Of a stretch of 14,839 nucleotides of DNA, positions 1 through 5,594 are shown in pieces. Positions within the stretch are counted from its first letter, which is position 1. Every line of letters begins with the position of its first letter. The translations under genes were made by a program, and so were the position numbers. Source of the DNA: Fragilaria radians (lineage: Eukaryota; Bacillariophyta; Fragilariophyceae; Fragilariales; Fragilariaceae); the NCBI GenBank assembly GCA_900642245.1, contig CAAAJI010001049.1, forward strand, positions 1 through 14,839. The letters are read 5' to 3'. A model generated the notes under the pieces. The model was given only the letters and a program-made list of their open reading frames with translations, was not told where the DNA came from and made no database searches.

Positions 1-76
1 CTTCCCGCCATTTTGAGCGAAGGGCGGCTGGTGACATCTTAGTCAGCGCTTCAATCTGGTAGTCGAGGTTCGGCAC
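1..76 (-). CDS. DUF2924 family protein, 5' end only (runs off the window)
   Basis: The minus strand from GTG at 76 reads through the window edge for 25 codons, beginning V-P-N-L-D-Y-Q-I-E-A-L and continuing with K-M-S-P-A-A-L-R-S-K-W-R-E. The short helix followed by M-S-x-x-x-L-R-x-x-W-R is how I remember DUF2924 proteins beginning. Those are small, probably DNA-associated proteins encoded beside large serine recombinases in sphingomonads and rhizobia; their biochemical role is not established. The GTG lies one base after the stop of the DUF3489 gene, so the two are almost certainly one transcript and translationally coupled. The usual order is DUF3489, DUF2924, recombinase, so a recombinase gene may lie just left of the window. 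Only the first part of the gene is visible, so the family call rests on a short match and on the neighbour. Confidence 0.62.
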   Translation of the reverse strand, partial: MPNLDYQIEALTKMSPAALRSKWRE

Positions 77-77
77 C

Positions 78-359
78 TCAGCTGTCCGAGTTAGGCTTGG
101 CGATATGGTAGGCGTTGTCGCCGTTCTTCCGTTTTTCCCGGACGAGGACCAGTCCGCGTTTGCGCAGGCCCGAAAAGAAGGCGCGAGCACTGTGCGGCTG
201 CCAGTTAGTCGCCACGATGACTTCGGTCAGCGTTACTCCGCGGCCGCGGGACAGCATCATGATGACAGCTTCCGACTTGGGCGTCCTCTTGCCCAGTTTT
301 GCAGCGGTTTCGTGTGTCAGGTTTGGCATTGCAGTTTCAGGCCTTTGAGTTTCGTTCAT
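78..359 (-). CDS. DUF3489 family protein (recombinase-associated, HTH-like)
   Basis: A 93-residue protein of the DUF3489 type. It has a variable N-terminus (residues 1-25), then K-S-E-A-V-I-M-M-L-S-R, a linker with G-V-T-L-T-E-V, and W-Q-P-H-S-A-R-A-F-F-S-G-L-R-K-R, followed by a C-terminal beta-hairpin-like end that reads Y-H-I-A. The order helix, T-L-x-E-(V/I) turn, W-Q-x-H-(S/T)-x-R-(A/G) recognition helix, then a wing resembles a winged helix-turn-helix, and the W-Q-P-H-S-x-R block is the family signature as I know it. DNA binding is inferred from the fold pattern. The next gene on the strand is a partial DUF2924 gene, the usual partner. The ATG at 359 is favoured because the reading frame begins close to it; no strong ribosome-binding site precedes it. 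This is probably cargo of a phage-like or integrative recombinase module. Confidence 0.85.
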   Translation of the reverse strand: MNETQRPETAMPNLTHETAAKLGKRTPKSEAVIMMLSRGRGVTLTEVIVATNWQPHSARAFFSGLRKRGLVLVREKRKNGDNAYHIAKPNSDS

Positions 360-707
360 CGGTTATTCCTCAGCGGGAACCGACACCATGCCTGTTCCCA
401 CTGACGGAAATCCGGCAATGGGCAGAGCCCTCCGGATTAGGAAGCGAGTCAGGTGCGCTTCGCAGAGTCACCAATGCTCGGTTCAGGTTTGAAGTCCAGT
501 CGAAGAGGCTTCGGTCCGAATGTCCGAAATGCGCCCAAGTCAGTCACTGGCGTTCAAAGGGACTGGTGCCAAAAGCAGACGTTGGGCAGGGGACAACTCG
601 GCAAGTCGGCCCCTAGCAATCTCGTGCAGAGTCCGCAGCGACCCAGACCCAAGGCGACCGCGCTTGCTTTAACTGTTTCTTGAGGTGCAGCGCTCATCAC
701 CTGTCGC
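360..707. other. Gene-free stretch between DUF3489 and a small ORF
   Basis: I see no convincing gene in these roughly 350 bases. The open frames present have no recognisable domain and no good ribosome-binding sites. The part next to 360 should hold the promoter of the minus-strand DUF3489 gene. A short match to the intergenic repeat found in the right half of the window occurs at 521-531 (TGTCCGAAATG, also present at 12398-12408), so part of this stretch may be a worn repeat copy. Confidence 0.5.
375..399. promoter_or_regulatory. Inverted repeat GGGAAC-N13-GTTCCC upstream of DUF3489
   Basis: Six-base arms at 375-380 and 394-399 form a perfect inverted repeat with a 13-base spacer, about 15 bases upstream of the DUF3489 start. 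Position and symmetry would suit an operator for a dimeric regulator, but arms this short can arise by chance. The spacing does not fit the GGAAC-N16/17-GTT promoter of the alphaproteobacterial stress sigma factor EcfG. Confidence 0.2.
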
Positions 708-929
708 ATGGCGACGATGTCTGACCTCTATCGCGAGATGGCGGCCAAGCCACGGCGAGATGCCGAAGCTGCCGCCCTCCCCAACGTTCGCCAGCTACAT
801 CTACGAAGCGCAGCGAGGTTGGATGAAATCGCGCAAGGGATTGAACGCGTTGCCCAGGCAAAAATTAGAAACGATGTGGCTAAGCAGGCGTTGCTGCGAT
901 CGTCGATCAAATGCCCGCTGACGTCATAA
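708..929 (+). CDS. Small protein of unknown function (73 aa)
   Basis: This 73-residue frame has a protein-like composition: M-S-D-L-Y-R-E-M-A-A-K at residues 4-14, an alanine- and arginine-rich helix, L-P-N-V-R-Q-L-H-L-R-S-A-A-R-L-D-E-I-A around residues 24-42, and a final helix. It resembles the short sphingomonad proteins with the pattern (L/D)-x-N-V-R-x-x-x-L-R-(S/A)-A-x-x-(L/W)-(D/E)-x-(I/M)-A, whose function is unknown. No Shine-Dalgarno sequence is obvious before the ATG at 708; the in-frame ATG at 717 is an equally good start. The stop codon is immediately followed by the next frame, so it may be cotranscribed with the HEPN-like gene. The last nine residues look unlike the rest and may reflect a worn 3' end. 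Confidence 0.5.
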   Translation: MATMSDLYREMAAKPRRDAEAAALPNVRQLHLRSAARLDEIAQGIERVAQAKIRNDVAKQALLRSSIKCPLTS

Positions 930-977
930 ATGCGTGAGCTGACGTGCCCACGTTACTCGCCGACCGAAGGGCTCAAG

Positions 978-1466
978 ATGGTTGATAAGGCTGAGAACCT
1001 AAATTCCGAGCTGGACATACTTATGAGGGAGCTGGGCTATATCCTGCTCGAGGGAAGTTTGCTCCAGCGAGCCGTTCTGAACGACATCAAGCGTCTCAGA
1101 ATGGTCGACGGCGACAGCGGCGAAACGTCAATACGCACACGCGGCGTGTTCAGCGAGCGGCTGGCAGAGTGGAGGGCCCTGGTGAGCCTCAAGAGCAGGA
1201 GGAATCCGGCGGCGTCGCTAGAGGTGGGCGCGATTGCTAGCGAAGCTGAACGACTGTGCCGAACGCGCAATTTGCTGACGCACCATTTCGCGGGTGTTGA
1301 GACGAGCGAAGACGGAAAGCACCACATTCTCGTTTTTGGAGCCGGGATCTCAGCAGTGCGAGCCTCACAGACTGTTTTTACCTCAGCTCAATTAAACGAT
1401 GTGCTCACGGAGATGCGAGATGTACGTCGACGGATCGCACGTTTGAAAGACATTCTGGCGAATTAA
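978..1466 (+). CDS. Protein of unknown function with a HEPN-like RNxxxH motif
   Basis: A 162-residue, mostly helical protein when started at the ATG at 978, which has GAAGGG about eight bases upstream. The frame itself stays open back to 930, but that extension lacks a ribosome-binding site. Helical stretches are seen at about residues 6-40, 57-72 and 85-105, with a charged C-terminal helix at 136-160. Residues 97-102 read R-N-L-L-T-H, followed by H-F. This is the R-(N/D/H)-x-x-x-H pattern of HEPN domains, which occur as RNases in toxin-antitoxin, CRISPR and abortive-infection systems and as non-catalytic versions such as the MtlR family. I do not recognise the family, so HEPN is an inference from the motif and helical content. 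No nucleotidyltransferase (MNT) antitoxin is adjacent. It converges with the DUF937 gene across a hairpin. Confidence 0.7.
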   Translation: MVDKAENLNSELDILMRELGYILLEGSLLQRAVLNDIKRLRMVDGDSGETSIRTRGVFSERLAEWRALVSLKSRRNPAASLEVGAIASEAERLCRTRNLLTHHFAGVETSEDGKHHILVFGAGISAVRASQTVFTSAQLNDVLTEMRDVRRRIARLKDILAN

Positions 1467-1501
1467 AAATGCGATCCCTCGCACATCGCGGCCGCAGGAG
1501 T

Positions 1502-1533
1502 AGTGAGGCAACGGCATTAACCGCGGCCTCACT
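1502..1533. terminator. Hairpin between convergent genes
   Basis: AGTGAGGC at 1502-1509 pairs perfectly with GCCTCACT at 1526-1533 across a 16-base loop. It lies between the 3' ends of the HEPN-like gene (plus) and the DUF937 gene (minus), so it probably serves both as a terminator. There is no long T run on either side. A second weak pairing, GCGAT (1471-1475) with ATCGC (1485-1489), lies just before it. Confidence 0.5.
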
Positions 1534-1543
1534 CTCCATCCGT

Positions 1544-2128
1544 TTATCGGCCCATGATTTTCCCTGCTGCGCCGATCAAGTCGCCTAGAATTCCTGCGGA
1601 TGAGGCCGGTCCATCCGTTGCATTGCCGCCAGCTGAGTTAATTGTCTGTCCACCAAACATGCCGCCGAGCGCACCGCCTATGCCACCTTGTCCCTGGCCA
1701 GCTTGCTTCATGACGTAGCCGGCAGCGACCATCGCCAGAATGGGGAGCATCTTCTTCAGCAGTGACGGCTCAATGCCCGACTGAGCAGCAGCCTGCGCGG
1801 CAACAGCCCGGCTTCCGTCCTTCGACCCGAAAAGCTGCCCCAGAATCTGATTTCCTTTGCCGACTTCCGTCGGCTGGTTGGACGTCAGGTTATCGAGGAG
1901 TCCGCCACCGCCCATTGAGCCAATGGTCCCGAGTAATCCTCCAAGACTTCCGAGCCCTGAAAGCGCGCCTTGGGGCGAAGCAGCAGGAGCGGCCGGATTC
2001 TGAAACCCGGAGAGAAGCGAAGGAAGGAGCGCAACTGCTCCCGCCTGTGCAGTTGCTGGGTCAATGCCAAGCTCTCGTGAAATCGCGCCGACCGCATTGG
2101 TTTGCTGCAGCATTTGTTCGATGTTCAT
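1544..2128 (-). CDS. DUF937 domain-containing protein
   Basis: A 194-residue protein of the DUF937 family, whose function is unknown. It begins M-N-I-E-Q-M-L-Q-Q-T-N-A-V-G and has the expected A-I-S-R-E-L-G-I-D-P-A-T-A-Q-A-G helix and A-V-A-L-L-P-S-L-L-S-G-F helix near residues 16-43. A long glycine- and leucine-rich linker (about 55-80) follows, then a second helical unit with Q-I-L-G-Q-L-F-G-S-K-D and L-L-K-K-M-L-P-I-L-A-M-V-A-A-G-Y (about 94-140), and a glycine-rich tail. The start at 2128 is chosen because AGGAG lies seven bases upstream and the family begins there; a longer frame to 2191 has no support. It has no signal peptide. It is divergent from mscL across about 240 bases. A shorter protein of the related DUF937/YidB type is encoded at 2868. 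Confidence 0.88.
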   Translation of the reverse strand: MNIEQMLQQTNAVGAISRELGIDPATAQAGAVALLPSLLSGFQNPAAPAASPQGALSGLGSLGGLLGTIGSMGGGGLLDNLTSNQPTEVGKGNQILGQLFGSKDGSRAVAAQAAAQSGIEPSLLKKMLPILAMVAAGYVMKQAGQGQGGIGGALGGMFGGQTINSAGGNATDGPASSAGILGDLIGAAGKIMGR

Positions 2129-2191
2129 TGCGCTCTCCTGCGGCGTGAATACGCGCAACCAACATACACAATTCGACGTCGCGCAGCTCAA

Positions 2192-2372
2192 TGAATTCGC
2201 TTAGAAGCGGCAAGCGGCGCTTCGTTCGCGTCGGATCGCGAGGTAACGACTTTTGGATTCAGCGATTTCGCCACCTCGGCTCGTCACAAGTCGAGTCGGC
2301 GATACGACATTAGCTCTTCCCAAATTGTGTGATTGCGCTAGCCTCCCGCAGCGAAGTTAGAGGAGAAGTGGC
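2192..2372. promoter_or_regulatory. Divergent promoter region, DUF937 gene and mscL
   Basis: This gap separates the divergent DUF937 gene and mscL and must hold both promoters. I cannot place a convincing -35/-10 pair. TTGTGT near 2325 followed by an AT-poor stretch is the best mscL candidate and is weak. The strong ribosome-binding site AGAGGAG at 2359-2365 belongs to mscL. No GGAAC-type stress promoter is visible. Confidence 0.4.
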
Positions 2373-2795
2373 ATGCTGTCTGATTTCAAGGCATTTATCG
2401 CCAAGGGCAACGTGCTCGATCTGGCTGTTGCCGTCATCATCGGCGCTGCATTTGCCACGATAGTCGCGAGTCTGACGGATGACATCATCATGCCAATCGT
2501 CGGGTCAATCTTCGGTGGACTCGACTTTGCTAATTATTTCACCGTGCTCGGCCCCATTCCTGACGGGTTCAAGGGAAGCCCCAACAGCTATGTCGACCTC
2601 AAGGCCGGCGGCGTGGCGGTTTTAGGCTGGGGTCAATTTGTAACGGTGTTGATCAACTTCCTGATTCTGGCTTTCGTCATTTTCCTGCTCGTTCGCCAGG
2701 CGACTAAGATCATGAAGCGCGCAGACGAAGCGACAGGGCCAACTGAAGTCGAATTGTTAGCGGAAATCCGCGACGAGCTTCGCCGCCGCTCATAA
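2373..2795 (+). CDS. mscL: Large-conductance mechanosensitive channel MscL
   Basis: A 140-residue inner-membrane channel that opens when membrane tension rises in hypo-osmotic shock and releases small solutes; MscL assembles as a homopentamer. The N-terminal amphipathic helix F-K-A-F-I-A-K-G-N-V-L-D-L-A-V-A-V-I-I-G-A-A-F is the family signature and runs into TM1 (about residues 14-45, including A-T-I-V-A-S-L-T-D-D-I-I-M-P). A periplasmic loop follows (about 50-80, with Y-F-T-V-L and A-G-G-V-A-V-L-G-W-G), then TM2 (about 82-104, V-T-V-L-I-N-F-L-I-L-A-F-V-I-F-L-L-V), and a charged C-terminal helix ending L-L-A-E-I-R-D-E-L-R. Length is normal. The start has AGGAG eight bases upstream. It appears monocistronic: a GACGTC hairpin follows, and the next gene has its own ribosome-binding site. 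Confidence 0.98.
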   Translation: MLSDFKAFIAKGNVLDLAVAVIIGAAFATIVASLTDDIIMPIVGSIFGGLDFANYFTVLGPIPDGFKGSPNSYVDLKAGGVAVLGWGQFVTVLINFLILAFVIFLLVRQATKIMKRADEATGPTEVELLAEIRDELRRRS

Positions 2796-2813
2796 TCAGA
2801 CGGACGACGTCTT

Positions 2814-2838
2814 GGACGTCAGCCCGTGGTTGACGTCC
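2814..2838. promoter_or_regulatory. Inverted repeat GGACGTCA-N9-TGACGTCC
   Basis: Perfect eight-base arms at 2814-2821 and 2831-2838 with a nine-base spacer lie between mscL and the next gene. A further GACGTC occurs just upstream at 2805-2810, so the half-site is present three times in under 40 bases. As RNA it could be a terminator for mscL (no T run follows). As DNA it could be an operator for the trio starting at 2868, since each arm contains a GACGTC palindrome. I cannot decide between these. Confidence 0.45.
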
Positions 2839-2867
2839 TATGGTAGAACCTTCGAGAGGGGGCGCGC

Positions 2868-3230
2868 ATGGGTATTTTCGACAGTATGCTCGCGCAGATG
2901 GGGTGCGAACTCAACGCAGCTGCCATCGGAGCGAAGTTAGGCTGGCCCGCCGACAGGGTCGAACGAGCAATTGCTGCTCTGGGCGTCACGCATACCCAGC
3001 CGGGTGAGACGATTGCGGCTGCTGCCGTGTCGTCTGGAATGCGGCCAGCAGAATTGAGCCAAATAATTGAAGAACTTGGCGGCGAAAGTGGGCTGAGCAG
3101 GCTTTCAGCTATCCTCGGTAGAGGTGACAGGAGCAGTCCAGTCACCGACCATTTGGACGATTTCTTCGGAAGCTACGGCGCTTCGGCAATTCAACATTCC
3201 CAACAGGAGAGTGACCATGGCCATTGCTAA
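2868..3230 (+). CDS. DUF937/YidB-like small protein
   Basis: A 120-residue cytoplasmic protein. Residues 1-83 show the pattern of the DUF937/YidB group: M-G-I-F-D-S-M-L-A-Q-M-G, an A-A-A-I-G-A-K-L-G-W-P-A-D-R-V-E-R-A-I helix, A-A-L-G, the P-G-E-T-I turn, and M-R-P-A-E-L-S-Q-I-I-E-E-L-G-G-E-S-G-L. Function of the family is unknown. GAGAGGGGG precedes the ATG. The C-terminal 30 residues are hydrophilic and look non-conserved. The last codons overlap the start of the dodecin gene by 14 bases, which points to translational coupling and a shared transcript with dodecin and the DUF2853-OmpA gene. It could be called simply hypothetical; the family placement is by pattern, not by alignment. Confidence 0.8.
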   Translation: MGIFDSMLAQMGCELNAAAIGAKLGWPADRVERAIAALGVTHTQPGETIAAAAVSSGMRPAELSQIIEELGGESGLSRLSAILGRGDRSSPVTDHLDDFFGSYGASAIQHSQQESDHGHC

Positions 3231-3417
3231 GACAATCGAAGTCATTGCCAATTCGACAAGTGGAATAGAGGATGCGGTTCGGAGCGGTGTCGCCAAGGTT
3301 AGCGAGACCGTAAAGAACATCGAAGGCGCCTGGATCAAGGACACCAAAGCGGTGATCCGCGACGGATCCGTCGCCGAATGGCGTGTCACCCTGGTTGTCA
3401 TCTTCATCGTCGAGTAG
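3217..3417 (+). CDS. Dodecin family flavin-binding protein
   Basis: A 66-residue dodecin. Dodecins form hollow dodecamers that bind pairs of flavins (riboflavin, FMN; some also coenzyme A) and are thought to store flavin and protect the cell from its photochemistry. The expected beta-alpha-beta-beta layout is visible: strand I-A-K-T-I-E-V-I-A-N-S, helix S-G-I-E-D-A-V-R-S-G-V-A-K-V-S-E-T-V, then N-I-E-G-A-W-I-K-D with the tryptophan (residue 43) that stacks on flavin in known dodecins, and strands ending W-R-V-T-L-V-V-I-F. Arginine follows the W of the last strand, where some dodecins have the flavin-contacting glutamine; the G-A-W-I-K plus R-V subtype is one I recognise. The start at 3217 is set by the family length and CAGGAGAG upstream. 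It overlaps the preceding gene and precedes the OmpA fusion by 26 bases. Confidence 0.93.
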   Translation: MAIAKTIEVIANSTSGIEDAVRSGVAKVSETVKNIEGAWIKDTKAVIRDGSVAEWRVTLVVIFIVE

Positions 3418-3443
3418 TCCAACACCTCAGGGGAGGGCACGTT

Positions 3444-4619
3444 ATGGCTGAAGATTGGTTCGAGGACGTCCGCAAACACGCCGTAAATGCCGAAGAAAAT
3501 GTCGTTAGTGCGATTCAGAAGTATCTGGGTATCGCTCTTCGCAACCGTGACAGCTCACTGGTGTCCTTCTCTGACCCTGAAGAAGTCGGTCGAGTTCGTG
3601 AGCGATTCCTGCGTAAGAAACTCGCATTAACTGGTTCAGATGAAGATTTGAATGCGGGATTGGACTGGGTGAAAGGTCAGATGTCGGGTGACCGCACCAA
3701 GAATCGCGTCACGGTCTACTATCTGCTCGCCCATTATTTTGGCAAACTTGACCTTTTTGGGGGAGCGCCAGGTACTTCTGCCGCAACCTTGGGAGGCGCG
3801 GCAGCGGGCATCGGAGTCGCAGGGCTTGCAGGGTTGGCGGATACCAGTTCGAAGTCCGCGGCATCGTCTACCTCTCCTGTGATCAAAGCGGAACCTGCTA
3901 GCCTACCCGCAAATTCCGTCGATCGAGAGCTGATACCAATTGCGGGCTCTGCGCCTGATGCAGGCTCGCGCTATCCGCAAACGGCCATGGGGACCAGTCC
4001 AGATATCGAACGACGAAGCGCTGTGTCTTCTTCGAGCACCCTCGGCCTTGAAGACCGCGATGACCGCCGGTCAGGACGGTCGCGCTGGTTGTTTTGGCTA
4101 TTGCTTGGACTGGCGGTGATTGCACTGTTCTTTCTTCTTAAAGGATGCATCGGCGAGCGGAGCGCGACGGGAAGCGAAACGATCCCGCAGACTACTCTGC
4201 CAGCCGAGCCAACCCCATCTTCCGATGCGACTGCAGGCACTTTACCGGCAGAGGCATCGGCCATTCCGACAGGTGCGGGCGTGGTCACCGGGGTTCGCGA
4301 CGAGAAACCCATGTTGACCGTGTATTTCGAAAGCGCGAAATCCGACGTGAGCAACGACATGGGTGCAGCTGCTGCAATCCTTAAGACCTATCTTGATGCC
4401 AACCCGGCCGCAAAACTAGCTGTGTCTGGGTACAACGATCCAAGCGGTAATGCCGCGTTTAATGCCGAATTGTCCAAGCAGCGAGCACAAGGCGTTGCCG
4501 CGGCCTTGACTGCAGCGGGCATTCCACAAGCGTCAGTTGAACTGATCAAGCCAGCCGATGCGACGAGTGCGTCAGTGAATCCTGAACAGGCACGTCGCGT
4601 GGAAGTGACAATTCAATAG
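3444..4619 (+). CDS. DUF2853 - transmembrane - OmpA-like fusion protein
   Basis: A 391-residue protein with two domains not usually joined. Residues 1-105 match DUF2853, usually a stand-alone cytoplasmic protein: M-A-E-D-W start, R-N-R-D-S-S-L-V-S-F-S-D (33-44), E-R-F-L-R-K-K-L (53-60), and D-R-T-K-N-R-V-T-V-Y-Y-L-L-A (83-96). Residues 106-213 are a low-complexity Gly/Ala/Ser linker. Residues 215-232 are one transmembrane helix, preceded by R-R-S-G-R-S-R, so the N-terminus should be cytoplasmic. A Pro/Thr/Ala linker leads to an OmpA C-terminal domain (about 288-391) with Y-F-E-S-A, the peptidoglycan-binding aspartate in Y-N-D-P-S-G, the motif N-A-E-L-S-K-Q-R-A-Q-G-V, and R-R-V-E-V-T-I at the end. 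It would tie a cytoplasmic domain to peptidoglycan. GGGGAGGG precedes the ATG. It is the third gene of the trio and is followed by a GC-rich terminator. Confidence 0.93.
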   Translation: MAEDWFEDVRKHAVNAEENVVSAIQKYLGIALRNRDSSLVSFSDPEEVGRVRERFLRKKLALTGSDEDLNAGLDWVKGQMSGDRTKNRVTVYYLLAHYFGKLDLFGGAPGTSAATLGGAAAGIGVAGLAGLADTSSKSAASSTSPVIKAEPASLPANSVDRELIPIAGSAPDAGSRYPQTAMGTSPDIERRSAVSSSSTLGLEDRDDRRSGRSRWLFWLLLGLAVIALFFLLKGCIGERSATGSETIPQTTLPAEPTPSSDATAGTLPAEASAIPTGAGVVTGVRDEKPMLTVYFESAKSDVSNDMGAAAAILKTYLDANPAAKLAVSGYNDPSGNAAFNAELSKQRAQGVAAALTAAGIPQASVELIKPADATSASVNPEQARRVEVTIQ

Positions 4620-4627
4620 GCGACTAC

Positions 4628-4655
4628 GCCCCGCCGCGCTCACCGCCGGCGGGGC
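4628..4655 (+). terminator. GC-rich hairpin after the DUF2853-OmpA gene
   Basis: GCCCCGCCG at 4628-4636 pairs perfectly with CGGCGGGGC at 4647-4655 across a ten-base loop, nine bases after the stop codon. The T run after it is poor (TCCTCGTG), but position and stem strength support a terminator for the trio. Confidence 0.75.
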
Positions 4656-4738
4656 TCCTCGTGCAATTAGAACATCATTTTAATAGGCATGATCGTTTTC
4701 GCTGCCACTGAATGAATGACCAACAAGGGAGTATTACA

Positions 4739-5077
4739 ATGCTTAGTCGTTCCATCGCTCTAATTGCTCTTTGTGCCGCCGTAACGGCGTGCAATTCGAA
4801 GAACGCGGACCCGGCCGCAAACTCCGTCGATAACACGGGGCTCTCCACAGGAAATGCGGCGGCCGCCAACGTTGCAGTGACGATGGCGCCTGCGCCGGAG
4901 GGCCTGCCTTCGCGGATTGCCAACGATGTAATCACGGCCAGCGGACAAAAGTGCGACGGCGTCACGTCAGCGGAACGTAATGCTCAGGACGGCACGATTG
5001 TGGCGAAATGCAGCGGCGGAGAAAGCTACAGAGTTTACTCGGCTGAGGGCAAAGGAGCCGTTGCGACCAGCCTGTGA
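4739..5077 (+). CDS. Small lipoprotein of unknown function
   Basis: A 112-residue predicted lipoprotein. The N-terminus M-L-S-R-S-I-A-L-I-A-L-C-A-A-V-T-A-C is a short lipoprotein signal; the lipobox is V-T-A-C with Cys18 as the lipidated residue. The mature part begins with an Asn/Ser/Ala-rich tether (about 19-55), followed by a small domain with two cysteines (C in G-Q-K-C-D-G and C in V-A-K-C-S-G-G) that could form a disulfide, and ends E-S-Y-R-V-Y-S-A-E-G-K. AAGGGAG lies eight bases before the ATG at 4739; the upstream in-frame ATG at 4712 would destroy the signal peptide and has no ribosome-binding site. The residue after the cysteine is Asn rather than Asp, so outer-membrane sorting is expected. 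I do not recognise the family. Confidence 0.88.
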   Translation: MLSRSIALIALCAAVTACNSKNADPAANSVDNTGLSTGNAAAANVAVTMAPAPEGLPSRIANDVITASGQKCDGVTSAERNAQDGTIVAKCSGGESYRVYSAEGKGAVATSL

Positions 5078-5100
5078 GGGCTTAGAAAGATAAATTGGCC

Positions 5101-5145
5101 AGATCGCTGGCTCCCCATTCTGTCGCCCCGGGGAGCCAGCGATCT
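5101..5145. terminator. Strong 16-bp hairpin between convergent genes
   Basis: Positions 5101-5116 (AGATCGCTGGCTCCCC) pair without mismatch with 5130-5145 across a 13-base loop. It lies 24 bases after the lipoprotein stop and ahead of the convergent DUF3597 gene, so it is a good terminator for the lipoprotein and a backstop for the opposite strand. Confidence 0.82.
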
Positions 5146-5156
5146 CCGCTATTGAA

Positions 5157-5187
5157 GGCCAGACAGCATAGGCCTGTCGGTCTGGCC
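5157..5187 (-). terminator. Hairpin after the DUF3597 gene
   Basis: GGCCAGAC (5157-5164) pairs with GTCTGGCC (5180-5187) across a 15-base loop, starting six bases past the DUF3597 stop. It is the likely primary terminator of that minus-strand gene, with the larger hairpin at 5101-5145 behind it. Confidence 0.65.
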
Positions 5188-5192
5188 GCAAG

Positions 5193-5594
5193 CTAGTCGA
5201 GCATTTCCGCCGGAACCTTACCCCCGTTGGCGGCGAGCTCGCGCATGACCTGCTTGTGCAGCCATAAGTTCATTTCTGCGCTACCGTCTTTTTCACCCGT
5301 GTAGCCCAATTCAGTGGCCAACTCTTTGCGATTGGCAAGGCTGGAATCCATGTCCAGCAACTTCATCAAATCGACGATCGAAGTGCGCCAATTGAGATCC
5401 GAAGCGCCCTTCGAACTGGCAATACCCGTAAGCACTTGCCCAACGTCGACTTCAGCCGGCGGCTGTGAGGTTGGCATTGTTGAATTGCCGGTCGGTGAGC
5501 CCCCAGTGCTGCCAGGAACGGGTGTGTCAGGCAGGGTCTGAGCGGATGCTGGCTTTCCAAAAATGGCATCCTTGATTTTACCGAAAATGCTCAT
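5193..5594 (-). CDS. DUF3597 family protein
   Basis: A 133-residue protein of the DUF3597 family. It begins M-S-I-F-G-K-I-K-D-A-I-F-G, followed by a proline-, threonine- and glycine-rich low-complexity linker (about residues 15-47), then the folded domain: V-D-V-G-Q-V-L-T-G-I-A (50-60), L-N-W-R-T-S-I-V-D-L-M-K-L-L-D (67-81), R-K-E-L-A-T-E-L-G-Y-T-G (88-99) and the terminal W-L-H-K-Q-V-M-R-E-L-A-A-N-G-G-K-V-P. This domain is the family signature and is full length. Function is unknown; resemblance of the last block to peptidoglycan- or envelope-associated proteins is only a guess. No signal peptide is seen, so it is probably cytoplasmic. AAGGAGA seven bases upstream fixes the start. It faces the lipoprotein gene across two hairpins. 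Confidence 0.93.
   Translation of the reverse strand: MSIFGKIKDAIFGKPASAQTLPDTPVPGSTGGSPTGNSTMPTSQPPAEVDVGQVLTGIASSKGASDLNWRTSIVDLMKLLDMDSSLANRKELATELGYTGEKDGSAEMNLWLHKQVMRELAANGGKVPAEMLD

Noticed and set aside
374..400. EcfG-type stress promoter (GGAAC-N16/17-GTT)
   Set aside because: The GGAAC at 376-380 and its opposite-strand partner have a spacing of 13, and no other intergenic GGAAC has a GTT at the right distance.
299..683. Overlapping plus-strand frames (299-616, 453-683) in the gene-free stretch
   Set aside because: No domain, no ribosome-binding site and an odd composition; they are chance open frames in GC-rich DNA.
3971..4360. Minus-strand frame inside the DUF2853-OmpA gene
   Set aside because: It is a shadow on the opposite strand of a gene with two recognisable domains.
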